Shown here in pieces: positions 1 to 8,022 of a stretch of DNA of 64,000 nt. Made by a program: the position numbers and the translations under genes. The notes under the pieces are model-generated. The model made no database searches. It worked only from the letters and a program-made list of their open reading frames with translations, and was not told the DNA's origin. Origin of the DNA: Yunchengibacter salinarum (lineage in GTDB: Bacteria > Pseudomonadota > Alphaproteobacteria > Sphingomonadales > Kordiimonadaceae). The stretch lies in NCBI RefSeq assembly GCF_037658235.1, contig NZ_JBBJLN010000005.1:62001-126000 (forward strand). Direction: 5' to 3'. Every line of letters begins with the position of its first letter. Within the stretch, counting starts at the first letter, position 1.

Positions 1-30
1 GCCGATATCGAACAGAACCGCCTGAACCAT
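1..30 (-). CDS. HAD-superfamily hydrolase, N-terminal fragment (partial)
   Basis: Only the first ten codons are inside the window, read leftwards from an ATG at 30: MVQAVLFDIG. This is the standard N-terminal strand and start of motif I (hhhhDxDx) of haloacid dehalogenase-type hydrolases, with FD supplying the nucleophile Asp. The gene continues off the left edge. It follows rpmJ and its terminator on the same strand. Too little is visible to name a substrate. Confidence 0.55.
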   Translation of the reverse strand, partial: MVQAVLFDIG

Positions 31-46
31 GATGCCTCCAACGGCA

Positions 47-77
47 AAAACCGCGCATTAACCCCATGCGCGGTTTT
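47..77 (-). terminator. Intrinsic terminator after rpmJ
   Basis: An 11-bp perfect inverted repeat (aaaaccgcgca / tgcgcggtttt) with a 9-nt loop. Read on the minus strand it ends in a run of T residues, so it can terminate rpmJ transcription before the HAD gene. Confidence 0.75.
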
Positions 78-183
78 AAACATATTCAAAGCCACCCGGA
101 AAGGCCGATGTGCAAGCCTGGCCCCGGAACCGGCGCTTCATGCTCCGGCCCGGCAAGCCGCCTTAAGTCAGCCCTGAATAGGC

Positions 184-309
184 TCAGCCCTGGCGTGCCT
201 TAAAGCGTTTCTGGGTCTTGTTGATCACGTAAATGCGCCCCTTGCGGCGAATCACGCGGCAATCGCGGTGGCGATTTTTCAGGGACTTGAGAGAATTCCG
301 CACTTTCAT
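184..309 (-). CDS. rpmJ: 50S ribosomal protein L36
   Basis: A 41-residue basic protein beginning MKVRNSLKSLKNRHRD and ending KTQKRFKARQG, the classic L36 pattern of a KxRxSLKSLK start and an RRKGRxYVINK core. It has a single Cys rather than the four zinc ligands of C+ L36, as is usual for the alphaproteobacterial form. It is a component of the large ribosomal subunit. It stands alone, away from other ribosomal genes, with its own terminator at 47-77. The length matches the family and the call is firm. Confidence 0.93.
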   Translation of the reverse strand: MKVRNSLKSLKNRHRDCRVIRRKGRIYVINKTQKRFKARQG

Positions 310-515
310 CTGTCTATCCTGCACTCTTGATGGTGTTGCCGCGCGCCGGGCGCGCCATGATCACACCGGCAGCGATCGCCCCGGCAATGGGCGCGGAACC
401 TACTCAGCCGATCCCGCCCTGTCAAGATATGTCTCACGCGCCGGGTCAAACCCAGACGGCACAGGCTCCCGCCGCCGCGCCCGGTCTCGACAATCCACCT
501 GCACATGTGTATTTA
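310..515. other. Intergenic region between rpmJ and hicA
   Basis: About 270 bases separate the divergent rpmJ and hicA starts. No convincing coding sequence is visible on either strand. Its right part becomes AT-rich and holds the hicAB promoter and operator; the left part presumably carries the rpmJ promoter, which I could not place with confidence. Confidence 0.4.
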
Positions 516-563
516 TTGACACAAACACTTGCGAACATACACTGGAATATGTATAAATATACA
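516..563 (+). promoter_or_regulatory. hicAB promoter and palindromic operator
   Basis: A consensus -35 TTGACA (516-521) is followed after 16 nt by TACACT (538-543), a plausible -10. Just downstream, 550-563 reads TGTATAaaTATACA, a perfect 6-bp inverted repeat with a 2-nt centre lying about 19 nt before the hicA ATG. HicB antitoxins carry DNA-binding domains that repress their own operon, so this palindrome is the likely operator. The match is by eye, and the binding is inferred. Confidence 0.6.
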
Positions 564-581
564 CAAATTAGGGGCGCGCCG

Positions 582-785
582 ATGAGTAAAAAGATGCAGC
601 GGATGTCCAGCCGGGACATCATCCGGCGGCTGCTAAGGGAAGGATGGGAACCAGTCCGGGAGTCGGGCGATCACCACACTTTCAAACACAGCCAAAGGCA
701 GCAGATCATCACCGTGCCACACCCCAAAAAAGACCTGCCCATCGGCACGCAGCGGGACATTCAAAAAAAAGCGGGATGGCTCTGA
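582..785 (+). CDS. hicA: HicA-family mRNA interferase toxin
   Basis: A 67-residue protein with the dsRBD-like HicA fold. It shows the N-terminal SSRDIIRRLLREGWEP segment, the catalytic-His region GDHHTFKH at about residues 29-36, and the end pattern VPHPKKDLPIGTQRDIQKKAGW. HicA toxins cleave mRNA on the ribosome and are neutralised by HicB. The hicB gene follows 41 nt downstream, giving the usual hicA-hicB order. The start was chosen at the ATG just after the promoter/operator; an ATG at residue 5 is an alternative. Confidence 0.9.
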   Translation: MSKKMQRMSSRDIIRRLLREGWEPVRESGDHHTFKHSQRQQIITVPHPKKDLPIGTQRDIQKKAGWL

Positions 786-826
786 TCGACCATCAGCCCC
801 CACGCGAACCGGAAGGAACAAGCACC

Positions 827-1306
827 ATGGCCAGCAATTATTACACCGCCCTCGTTCGTCAGGATGACGGCAGCGCCTTTGGTATCAGCTTTGTTGACAT
901 GGACGGTGCCTTCGCAGCCACGGACGACGAAGACACCGTGATGGACACGGCCATTCGCGCCCTCGCCCAACATGTGGCGGCGATCAAGGCTGAAGATTGG
1001 GCGGTTCCCACCCCCATCGGCACCGCCGCCGCCCGCCAGCGGGACGACGTGCGCGAAGCCCTCGCGGCAGGCGCCTGGTTGATCTCCGTCCCCCTCATTG
1101 ATGGCGGCGCCATGAAAAAACGGGTTCAGCTTGTCATGGAGTCGGACGTGCTGGACACAGTGGACAGCCGCGCCGCCGCCCTTGGCATTACCCGCTCCGC
1201 CTTCATCACCAATGCCGCCCTGAAAGCCGCGCTGGGTGAACTGCCCGGCGCCGCAACACCCGACAACATGGAAGCGGACCCGCCCCTCCGGCGCGAAAAC
1301 GCCTGA
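827..1306 (+). CDS. hicB: HicB-family antitoxin with ribbon-helix-helix C-terminus
   Basis: A 159-residue protein. The N-terminal half (about 1-70, YYTALVRQDDGSAFGISF) is the partially degraded RNase H-like HicB fold. The C-terminal part (about 113-155, MKKRVQLVMESDVLDTV through ALGITRSAFITNAALKAAL) reads as a ribbon-helix-helix DNA-binding domain. It should bind HicA and autoregulate the pair through the palindrome at 550-563. The ATG is preceded by GGAAGGAAC. HicA and HicB together form a type II toxin-antitoxin module. Confidence 0.88.
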   Translation: MASNYYTALVRQDDGSAFGISFVDMDGAFAATDDEDTVMDTAIRALAQHVAAIKAEDWAVPTPIGTAAARQRDDVREALAAGAWLISVPLIDGGAMKKRVQLVMESDVLDTVDSRAAALGITRSAFITNAALKAALGELPGAATPDNMEADPPLRRENA

Positions 1307-1384
1307 TCGCATTATCACCCATGCGCCCGCGCGCGGGTGTTTCGGGAATCACAGAGTGCGAGGATCACAGGGCGCCGCACCTTA

Positions 1385-1486
1385 CAAAAAAGGAGCGCCT
1401 CCGGTGTCGGCCTGTCAGCCGGGAGGCGCCCCTGTCTAGGCTCCCGCTAGGAAGCGGGGGTGTCCGCTCACGCCTTGGCGTCAGTG
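1385..1486 (-). ncRNA. Candidate small RNA with its own promoter and terminator
   Basis: Read on the minus strand, a -35 GTGACA (1521-1516) and -10 TATTAA (1498-1493) are spaced by exactly 17 nt. They predict a start near 1486. The roughly 100-nt transcript has three hairpins: ACGCC/GGCGT (1481-1470), CCCGC/GCGGG (1458-1443), and a terminal 8-bp stem GCGCCTCC/GGAGGCGC (1429-1395) followed by a run of six T. No open reading frame is credible here. Function and family are unknown. The structure is seen; transcription is inferred. Confidence 0.5.
1386..1429 (-). terminator. Rho-independent terminator of the candidate small RNA
   Basis: Eight-base-pair GC-rich stem (1422-1429 with 1395-1402) and a 19-nt loop that can itself fold. 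On the minus strand it is followed by CCTTTTTTG. No minus-strand protein gene lies upstream of it, so it belongs to the small RNA or to an antisense transcript. Confidence 0.6.
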
Positions 1487-1641
1487 TCATTTTTAATACC
1501 ACATTGGGATGGTCTTGTCACGGCCTTAATGGGGCAACAGGACTGACCCGCCCACCATAACCAGCCGGAGCCCCATCTTGACGCCCTCGGCGCCCGGCCC
1601 TAAGCCTTGACCGGATCAGGCCACCAGCGGGGGAGCGCGCC

Positions 1642-2775
1642 ATGCAGATCACATCCGCCTTTGACAGCGGCAATATAGAGATCATCCGGGCCAACCGGCC
1701 AGACGACATCCATCTGGCCATCCGCCGGGACAACCGGTCGGATTTTTACCAATGGTTCCATTTCCGCCTCAGCGGCGTGCGGGATACCCCCTGCACCATC
1801 ACCATCGACAATGCGGGCGGGGCCGCTTATCCCGATGGCTGGCGGGATTATGGCGTACCCGTCAGCTATGACAGGCAAAACTGGTGGCGGGTGCCCACCA
1901 GCTTCGACGGGGAGCGGCTGACCTTCAGCCTGACCCCCGCACAGGACACGCTGTGGCTGGCTTATTTCCCGCCCTATTCCATGGAGCGCCATCAGGACCT
2001 GATCGCCCGCGCCAGCGCCGATCCGCGGGTGCGCTGCCGCGTGCTCGGCCACACGCTGGACGGTCAGGCCATGGACCTGCTGGAGCTGGACGCCCCCCGG
2101 CCAGACAGCCCGGTAGTCTGGCTGATCGCCCGCCAGCATCCCGGCGAAACCATGGCCGAGTGGTGGATGGAAGGCGCCCTAGATGCACTGCTGGACCCGG
2201 CGGACCCGATCTCCCGGGCGCTGCTGGACCGGGCGCATATCCGCATCGTGCCCAACATGAACCCGGACGGCGCGCGCCGCGGCCATCTGCGCACCAATGC
2301 GGCGGGGGTGAACCTGAACCGCGTCTGGCACGCGCCGGACATGGCAACAAGCCCGGAAGTGGCACTGGTCCGCGCGGAAATGGAGCGTACCGGCGTGGAT
2401 CTGCACATGGATGTGCACGGCGACGAGGGGCTGCCCTATAATTTCCTGGCGGGGTATGAGGGCATTCCCGGCCTGACGGCGGACCATGCCAGCGCCTTCA
2501 CCGATTTCCGCACCCTGCTGACCACCCTCAGCCCCGACTTTCAAGACGTTTACGGCTATGAGGCGGACGCCCCCGGCACCGCCGACCTGACCAAATGCAC
2601 GGACTGGACGGCCCATCGCTTCGGATGTCTGGCCATGACGCTGGAAATGCCGTTCAAGGACAATGCCGACCGCCCCGACCCAACCCATGGCTGGACCCCT
2701 GACCGCGCGCGCCACCTGGCCAAAGCCTGCCTGGCCGCCATCCACCAGACCCTGACAAAGCAGGCGGCGCCCTGA
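1642..2775 (+). CDS. M14-family zinc carboxypeptidase (cytosolic carboxypeptidase-like)
   Basis: A 377-residue protein with an N-terminal beta-sandwich region (about 1-115) typical of cytosolic carboxypeptidase-like M14 enzymes. An M14 peptidase domain follows. Zinc ligands are visible in RQHPGE (His166, Glu169) and DVHGDE (His259), and the Glu in TLEMPF fits the catalytic base. Substrate-binding NMNPDG and NLNRVW are also present. There is no signal peptide, so it should be cytoplasmic and remove C-terminal residues from peptides. The next gene overlaps its stop codon (TGATG), so the two are translationally coupled. Confidence 0.85.
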   Translation: MQITSAFDSGNIEIIRANRPDDIHLAIRRDNRSDFYQWFHFRLSGVRDTPCTITIDNAGGAAYPDGWRDYGVPVSYDRQNWWRVPTSFDGERLTFSLTPAQDTLWLAYFPPYSMERHQDLIARASADPRVRCRVLGHTLDGQAMDLLELDAPRPDSPVVWLIARQHPGETMAEWWMEGALDALLDPADPISRALLDRAHIRIVPNMNPDGARRGHLRTNAAGVNLNRVWHAPDMATSPEVALVRAEMERTGVDLHMDVHGDEGLPYNFLAGYEGIPGLTADHASAFTDFRTLLTTLSPDFQDVYGYEADAPGTADLTKCTDWTAHRFGCLAMTLEMPFKDNADRPDPTHGWTPDRARHLAKACLAAIHQTLTKQAAP

Positions 2776-3197
2776 TGCGGCGGGAACAGGGCGGCCTGCT
2801 ACTGGCATGGGCCGGGATCACCGGGCTTGCCGGTGTGATCGCGGCGGCGGCGGGCAGCCATCTGACCCCCCTGAACGCGGCGGCGGCACGGCTTTATGAA
2901 ACAGCGCTGCAAATCCATCTGAGCCACGCCGCGGCGGTGCTTGCCCCCGCGCTGCTGGCCGCGATCGGCCCCGCCGCCAGCGCACGGGCGGCGCGCCTTT
3001 CGGCCGGACTGATGCTGGCGGGCATCTGGCTGTTCGCGGGCACGCTTTATGGCCGCAGCCTGATGCCGGACCTTGCCGCGATGGCGGGGCCGCTCACGCC
3101 CATGGGCGGCGGCCTGATCATGGCGGGCTGGTTCATGCTGGCCTATGCGGGGGTCAGGCTTTGGCTTTCGCCATCGGCAGGATCAGACGCACGCTGA
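2775..3197 (+). CDS. DUF423 family small membrane protein
   Basis: A 140-residue protein with about four hydrophobic segments. It ends in the pattern TLYGRSLM, GPLTPMGGGLIMAGW and LAYAGVRLW, which is characteristic of DUF423 (YwdK-like) inner-membrane proteins of unknown role. The usual GAFGAHGL motif near the N-terminus is here AAAAGSHLTPLN. Its ATG overlaps the stop of the M14 peptidase gene. Its 3' end overlaps the convergent histidine kinase gene by 44 nt. Confidence 0.7.
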   Translation: MRREQGGLLLAWAGITGLAGVIAAAAGSHLTPLNAAAARLYETALQIHLSHAAAVLAPALLAAIGPAASARAARLSAGLMLAGIWLFAGTLYGRSLMPDLAAMAGPLTPMGGGLIMAGWFMLAYAGVRLWLSPSAGSDAR

Positions 3198-4545
3198 GCC
3201 CGCCCATATCGGCCCGCCCCAGACTGACCGTGCCGTCATAGGCATCCACAAGATCACGCACAATGGACAGGCCAAGCCCGCTGCCCGGTGTGCGGCTGTC
3301 CAGTCGGCGGCCCCGCTCGAACAGGTCATCCCGCTTGTCTTCCGGCACGCCGGGGCCATCGTCGGCCACATGAATATCCAGCCAGCCGCGCCCGCGCCGG
3401 GTGAGCGTATCCACCGTCACCACAACCCGGCTTTCCGCCCATTTGGCCGCATTGTCCAGAAGATTGCCGAGCAACTCATCAAGGTCTTCCCGCTCCCCGG
3501 CGAAGGCCAGATGGCCGCCGATATGGCTTTCAAACCGCAGGCCCTTGTCGCCATAGAGCCGCCCCAGCGCACGTTCCAGCCGCGTCACGCAGTCTTTCAG
3601 GGGGATGGCGGCGCCGGTCTGACCGCCCGCCAGCCGGGCCCGGCGCAGATAATGATCGATATGCTGCTGCATCCGGTCCAGTTGGCGGTTCACCTTTTCC
3701 GCCTCCGTCTCCGTCATCCGGGCCGTCGAGTTGCGCGCCACGCTGAGCGGTGTTTTCAGGGCATGGGCCAGATTGCCCACCTGGGTCCGCGCCCGCCCCA
3801 GAAGGTTATGGTTGTGGGCCACCAGCGTGTTCACTTCATCCACCAGCGGCATCAGGTCCGGCGGATAGTGCCCCTCGATCCGGTCCCGCTCACCGCGGCT
3901 GACGGCTTTTACTTCCCGTTGCAGGCGCCGCAATGGCCGCAGCCCGAACGCCACCTGAGCCACGAGCGCCGCCGCCAGCACGGCCAGGAACAGGCTCAGG
4001 CTGGCCACCAGAAGCCAGTTGAAGCGCGCCACGTCCGCCCGGATGCGCGACATGTCCGCGGCCACCATGAAGCGGAACACCCGGTCGCTTTCCGGCAAGA
4101 CGATGTCCTGCTCCAGCACCCTGAGATATTGGCCGTCCGGCCCCGCCACTTCACGGTAGCGCGGCTCGAACTGCTGGCTGGACAGATCGGGATCGAGCGC
4201 CTGATCCCACAAGCTGCGGGACCGGAACGCGGGCTGGCCCTGTTCCGAAACCTGCCAGTACCAGCCGGAATAAGGGGTCATGAAGCGTTCGTCGAACACG
4301 TCGCGGGAAAAACGCAGCACGCCGCTGCGGGAAACCTCCCCCGCCCCCACCATCACATCCATGACCAGCCGCAGCCGGTCATCCAGATTGGTCAGCGCAT
4401 AGCTTCTGAACGCCGTGGTCAGCGCAAACGCCCCGGCCAGCACGATCACCACCGCCAGCGCCACCGCCGACAGAGTGAGCCGCCCGGTCAGCGACCGGCA
4501 GAAGGCCCGAAGGCGGGCGCCAATACCGGCGAACCGGGCGGTCAT
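3154..4545 (-). CDS. PhoQ-like sensor histidine kinase
   Basis: A 463-residue inner-membrane kinase. It has two transmembrane segments (about 25-46 and 177-199) enclosing a periplasmic sensor region, then HAMP-like sequence. The dimerisation/phosphoacceptor box is GNLAHALKTPLSV, with the His at about residue 261. The HATPase_c domain shows LLDNAAKWAES (N box), DDGPGVPEDKRDDLFERG (G1/F boxes) and GSGLGLSIV (G2). The chosen ATG at 4545 gives a 4-nt ATGA overlap with the upstream response regulator gene; a start 21 nt further upstream is possible. It phosphorylates the OmpR-type regulator next door. The ligand is unknown. Confidence 0.88.
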   Translation of the reverse strand: MTARFAGIGARLRAFCRSLTGRLTLSAVALAVVIVLAGAFALTTAFRSYALTNLDDRLRLVMDVMVGAGEVSRSGVLRFSRDVFDERFMTPYSGWYWQVSEQGQPAFRSRSLWDQALDPDLSSQQFEPRYREVAGPDGQYLRVLEQDIVLPESDRVFRFMVAADMSRIRADVARFNWLLVASLSLFLAVLAAALVAQVAFGLRPLRRLQREVKAVSRGERDRIEGHYPPDLMPLVDEVNTLVAHNHNLLGRARTQVGNLAHALKTPLSVARNSTARMTETEAEKVNRQLDRMQQHIDHYLRRARLAGGQTGAAIPLKDCVTRLERALGRLYGDKGLRFESHIGGHLAFAGEREDLDELLGNLLDNAAKWAESRVVVTVDTLTRRGRGWLDIHVADDGPGVPEDKRDDLFERGRRLDSRTPGSGLGLSIVRDLVDAYDGTVSLGRADMGGLSVRLILPMAKAKA

Positions 4546-5222
4546 GCCGGCCCGTCCCCCTGCCATTCCAGCCGATAGCCGAGCCCGCGCATGGTGTGGA
4601 TCAGCGGCACGCCCAGCTTCTTGCGAATGCGGTTGACGAACACCTCTATGGTGTTGGAATCACGGTCAAAATCCTGATCGTAAATATGCTCGGTCAGTTC
4701 GGTGCGGCTGACCACCTTGCCCGCATGGTGCATCATATAGCTGAGCAGCTTGAATTCCTGCGCGGTAAGCTTGACCGGCCTGCCATTCACATGCACGCGG
4801 CCATCGCGGGTGTCCAGGCTGACCGGCCCCGCCTCCAGCGTGGGGGAGGACTGTCCGGCGGCACGGCGAATCAGCGCCCGCAGACGGGCCAGAAGTTCCG
4901 CCATGACAAAGGGCTTGGTGAGATAATCGTCCGCGCCCGCGTCCAGGCCGTCCACCTTTTCGGACCAGCTATCGCGGGCGGTCAGCACCATGACCGGCTT
5001 GTCCACCCCGTCGGCGCGCCATTTGCGCAGCACGCTCACGCCGTCCATCACCGGCAGGCCCAGATCCAGTATGATGGCGTCATAAGGCTCGCTCTCGCCA
5101 AGGAAATGGCCGTCCTCGCCGTCATGGCTCAGGTCCACGCTATAGCCCGCCTCGGCCAGGGATTCCTGTATCTGCCCCGCCAGTTCCAAGTCATCTTCAA
5201 TGACCAGTAGACGCATCATCAT
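4542..5222 (-). CDS. OmpR/PhoP-family response regulator
   Basis: A 226-residue two-domain regulator. The receiver domain (about 1-115) carries acidic ED/D residues at 9-11, the phosphoacceptor Asp53 in ILDLGLPVMDG, and Lys in LTKPF. The winged-helix DNA-binding domain (about 130-220) includes LTAQEFKLLSYMM and SNTIEVFVNRIRKKLG. It is coupled to the kinase by an ATGA overlap and preceded 35 nt upstream by a PepSY protein gene, forming a three-gene operon. The first three codons are all Met, so the exact start is uncertain by two codons. Confidence 0.9.
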   Translation of the reverse strand: MMMRLLVIEDDLELAGQIQESLAEAGYSVDLSHDGEDGHFLGESEPYDAIILDLGLPVMDGVSVLRKWRADGVDKPVMVLTARDSWSEKVDGLDAGADDYLTKPFVMAELLARLRALIRRAAGQSSPTLEAGPVSLDTRDGRVHVNGRPVKLTAQEFKLLSYMMHHAGKVVSRTELTEHIYDQDFDRDSNTIEVFVNRIRKKLGVPLIHTMRGLGYRLEWQGDGPA

Positions 5223-5257
5223 TCCCCAAAATACATTCCGACCGCGCGGCCCGCGCC

Positions 5258-5587
5258 CTAGCGGTCATCCTTTTTCGGATGGGTCAGGCGAACCCGGCCC
5301 GTATCCGCTTCCACAAGGCTGTAAAGCACCCGTCCCCGCGCCGAAATCAGCCGCAATTCATAAACCCAGCCGCGATTGGTGCGCAGAAGTCGATGGCCCA
5401 CAATGCGGCCCGGAAGCTGCCGGGCCACCCGGCGCCGCAATTCAGCAAGCGGCAAAATCAGTCCCGCGCGCCGGGCTTCCAGCGCGGCTTCATGATCCGG
5501 TACGCCGCGCCCCTGCCCGAAGGCGGCGGGCGCGATCCCCGCCACAAGGGCGGCCAGTACAATCGGCGTGAATGCGGGTGCGGTCAT
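5258..5587 (-). CDS. PepSY-domain periplasmic protein
   Basis: A 109-residue protein with an N-terminal signal peptide (hydrophobic stretch about 6-22, then AAFGQG). A PepSY-like module follows, with the pattern GRIVGHRLLRTNRGWVYELR and ending VEADTGRVRLTHP. Small PepSY proteins are often encoded beside PhoP/PhoQ-like systems and may modulate the sensor; that role is inferred. It is the first gene of the operon with the response regulator and kinase. Confidence 0.75.
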   Translation of the reverse strand: MTAPAFTPIVLAALVAGIAPAAFGQGRGVPDHEAALEARRAGLILPLAELRRRVARQLPGRIVGHRLLRTNRGWVYELRLISARGRVLYSLVEADTGRVRLTHPKKDDR

Positions 5588-5673
5588 GGCCCCAGTCTAT
5601 CAGCCCGCCCCCCTGAATAAAGGCTGAACCGGAATATGGGCGGATCAGGGCCGTGGCCGCGCCGCGGCCCCGG

Positions 5674-5709
5674 TCAGGCGCAGTTGTTCAGGCGCAGTTG
5701 TTCAGGCGC
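5674..5709. repeat. Short tandem repeat upstream of the stress protein gene
   Basis: The 14-nt unit TCAGGCGCAGTTGT occurs twice in tandem (5674-5687, 5688-5701), followed by a partial third copy (TCAGGCGC). It lies in the divergent spacer between the PepSY gene and the universal stress protein gene. It may be a regulator site array or replication slippage. Confidence 0.6.
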
Positions 5710-5842
5710 GGGGCGGCCATGGCATCCGACGGCGACACATCGCCCATTGGTGATCGACGACTTTCCCTCTAAACTCCTTGCCGGAAACGGGCAGGCCCGA
5801 CCGGCTCGCCCGCCGCCGCACCCCATGCGAGAGGACCAAGCC

Positions 5843-6739
5843 ATGCTGAAATCGCTTCTGGTGCCCATGACCGGCCAGACCCTGCCCGACAGCGCGGACG
5901 CCAAGGCGCGGGACGGTGCCGTGGAAGTGGCGCTGGCGCTGACCCGGCGCTACCGGGCCACGCTGACCGGGCTGTTCATCCGCCCCGATCCGCGCACGGC
6001 GATTCCCTTCATGGGCGAAGGGCTGACCGCCGACATGGTGCAGGAATTGTGCGATGCCGCCGAACAGGAAGGCCGCCAGCAGGCCAGCCGGGGCCTGGCG
6101 GTTTTCCGCGCCGCCTGCGAACGGGCGGGGCTGCCGCTGGACAAGGTGAAGGGCGACAATGGCACGCCCGCCGCCCACTGGGACGAGGTCACCGGCCTCA
6201 TCACCGATCATGTGGGCCGCCGCGCACGACTGGCGGACCTGTCCATCTGCCACCAGCCAAGCGACGGGGACGGCGATCAGGATGCGATCTTTTCCGATCT
6301 GCTGTTTCGCTCAGGCCGGTCCCTGCTGATGGTGCCGGGCGGCATGGACAGCGTGGGAGCCGGTGATGTGGGGCGCACCGTGATGGTGGCCTGGAACGGG
6401 CGCGCCGAATGTGCCCGCGCGGTCAATGCCGCCCTGCCCGTACTGGCGGAGGCGGCCAAGGTGCATCTGGTGCAGGTGGGCGACATAGACAGCGCCCGGC
6501 CCGGTCTTGGCGATGCGCGGGACTATCTGGCCCTGCACGCCATTCCGGTCAGCGACCACAAGGTGGCACGCGACGGGGCGCCGGTGGCGGATCGGCTGAT
6601 CGCCGAGGCGGACAGGCTGGGTGCCGACATGGTCGTGATCGGGGCTTATTCCCATGCCCGCTGGCGGGAAATGATCCTGGGCGGTGTGACCCGCGATCTG
6701 GTGGCGGACTGCCCGCTGCCCATCTTCATGGCCCATTAG
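5843..6739 (+). CDS. Universal stress protein, two-domain (UspE/UspA-like)
   Basis: A 298-residue protein starting MLKSLLVPMTG, the usual first strand of UspA folds. A first Usp-like domain spans roughly 1-150 and a second 165-298. The second ends GADMVVIGAYSHARWREMILGG followed by VTRDLV and CPLPIFMAH, matching the G-x2-G-x9-G(S/T) nucleotide-binding pattern only loosely. The ATG at 5843 has GAGAGGACC in front. Such proteins are cytoplasmic and linked to stress survival; the partner is unknown. It appears to be a single-gene unit. Confidence 0.82.
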   Translation: MLKSLLVPMTGQTLPDSADAKARDGAVEVALALTRRYRATLTGLFIRPDPRTAIPFMGEGLTADMVQELCDAAEQEGRQQASRGLAVFRAACERAGLPLDKVKGDNGTPAAHWDEVTGLITDHVGRRARLADLSICHQPSDGDGDQDAIFSDLLFRSGRSLLMVPGGMDSVGAGDVGRTVMVAWNGRAECARAVNAALPVLAEAAKVHLVQVGDIDSARPGLGDARDYLALHAIPVSDHKVARDGAPVADRLIAEADRLGADMVVIGAYSHARWREMILGGVTRDLVADCPLPIFMAH

Positions 6740-6852
6740 GCCCGCGCCCGTGGATGCCTGTACGGGTGCCTGTGGGGCCGGCCCGGCTCGTCGCTTGCGC
6801 GGGCGCCGGGCATGTGATCAAGTGGCGCACCCGACAGCCAAGGACAGGGACC

Positions 6853-7974
6853 GTGACCAAGCATATTCTGCATGTTTTTCCCAGTTTCACCGTGGGCGGC
6901 TCTCAGCGCCGCTTCGCCACCCATGTCAATAACAGCAGCGCGAACCTGCGCCACAGCGTGCTGGCCATGGACGGGCGCTATGAGGCGATGGACCTGATCC
7001 GCCCCGACCGCCAGCCGGAACAGCCCGGCTTCACCCCCTATCATGAACGGCTGGTGGGCGCGATCATGCCCTATCGGGACCGGCTGGCGGAAATCGCGCC
7101 GGACCTGCTGGTGGGCTATAACTGGGGCAGCGTGGAATGGATGCTGGCCAACTGCCTGGGGCGGATATGCCCCATGATCCAGATACAGGACGGCTTCGGC
7201 CCGGACGAGGCTGGCGGCGAAAAGCGCCTGCGCAAATGGGTGCGTCGGCTGGCCTATAACCGGGCGAAAAAGGTGGTGGTCCCCTCCCACACGCTGCTGG
7301 AGCTGGCGCGCACAAGCTGGAAGATCGCGCCCGAAAAGCTGCTGCACATTCCCAACGGGGTGGACAGCGACCGCTTTGACCGGGACACCGACCCGGAAAT
7401 GCTCCACGCCTTCAATCTGCAAGGGGCCAGCCCGATCATCGGCACGGTTGCCGCTCTTCGCCCGGAAAAGAATCTGGGCCGCCTGATCGAAGCCTTCCTG
7501 CCGGTGGCGGAAAAATACGACACGGCCCGGCTGGTGATCGTAGGCGATGGTATGGCCCGCGCGGCGCTATCCATGCTGGTAGAGCGGGTGGGGCTGAAAG
7601 GCCGTGTCACCTTCACCGGCCCCGTCAGCACCCCGGAACGGCTGATCCCGGCCTTTGACCTGTTCGCCCTGTCGTCGGACACGGAGCAAATGCCGCTGGC
7701 CGTGGTGGAAGCCATGCTGGCCGGGCGCCCGGTGGCCGCCACCGATGTGGGCGACGTGGCCCGCATGGTGTCAGAGGCCAACCGCCCCTTCGTGCAGGGC
7801 ACGGATGCGGCTGAACTGAGCGGGTCCATGCTGCGCCTGCTGGAAGACGGCACCGACCGGGCCCACATCGGCGCCGCCAACAGGGAAAAGGCACGCAGCC
7901 AATACCGGCTGGACACCATGATCGAAGCCTATGATCGCCTGATGAGCGACCCGGACGCGGTGTCCGCCCCCTGA
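6853..7974 (+). CDS. GT4-family glycosyltransferase
   Basis: A 373-residue GT-B fold transferase. The N-terminal HVFPSFTVGGSQRR is the acceptor-side glycine loop. The C-terminal donor-binding domain has HIPNGVDSDRF, GTVAALRPEKNLGRLIEAF and the E-x7-E motif EQMPLAVVE, characteristic of GT4 retaining enzymes. The start is a GTG after a GGGACC sequence; open sequence further upstream lies within the preceding stress-protein gene in another frame. The sugar donor and acceptor cannot be told. No other polysaccharide genes are adjacent. Confidence 0.83.
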   Translation: MTKHILHVFPSFTVGGSQRRFATHVNNSSANLRHSVLAMDGRYEAMDLIRPDRQPEQPGFTPYHERLVGAIMPYRDRLAEIAPDLLVGYNWGSVEWMLANCLGRICPMIQIQDGFGPDEAGGEKRLRKWVRRLAYNRAKKVVVPSHTLLELARTSWKIAPEKLLHIPNGVDSDRFDRDTDPEMLHAFNLQGASPIIGTVAALRPEKNLGRLIEAFLPVAEKYDTARLVIVGDGMARAALSMLVERVGLKGRVTFTGPVSTPERLIPAFDLFALSSDTEQMPLAVVEAMLAGRPVAATDVGDVARMVSEANRPFVQGTDAAELSGSMLRLLEDGTDRAHIGAANREKARSQYRLDTMIEAYDRLMSDPDAVSAP

Positions 7975-8022
7975 CGCGGGGAAATGCAGAAGCGTGGAAA
8001 CGGGGCGGCTTTTAGACCGATT

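Noticed and set aside
327..785. Longer in-frame start for hicA about 85 codons upstream
   Set aside because: It would span the promoter and operator, and the extra Pro/Ala sequence is not found in HicA proteins, which are about 60-80 residues.
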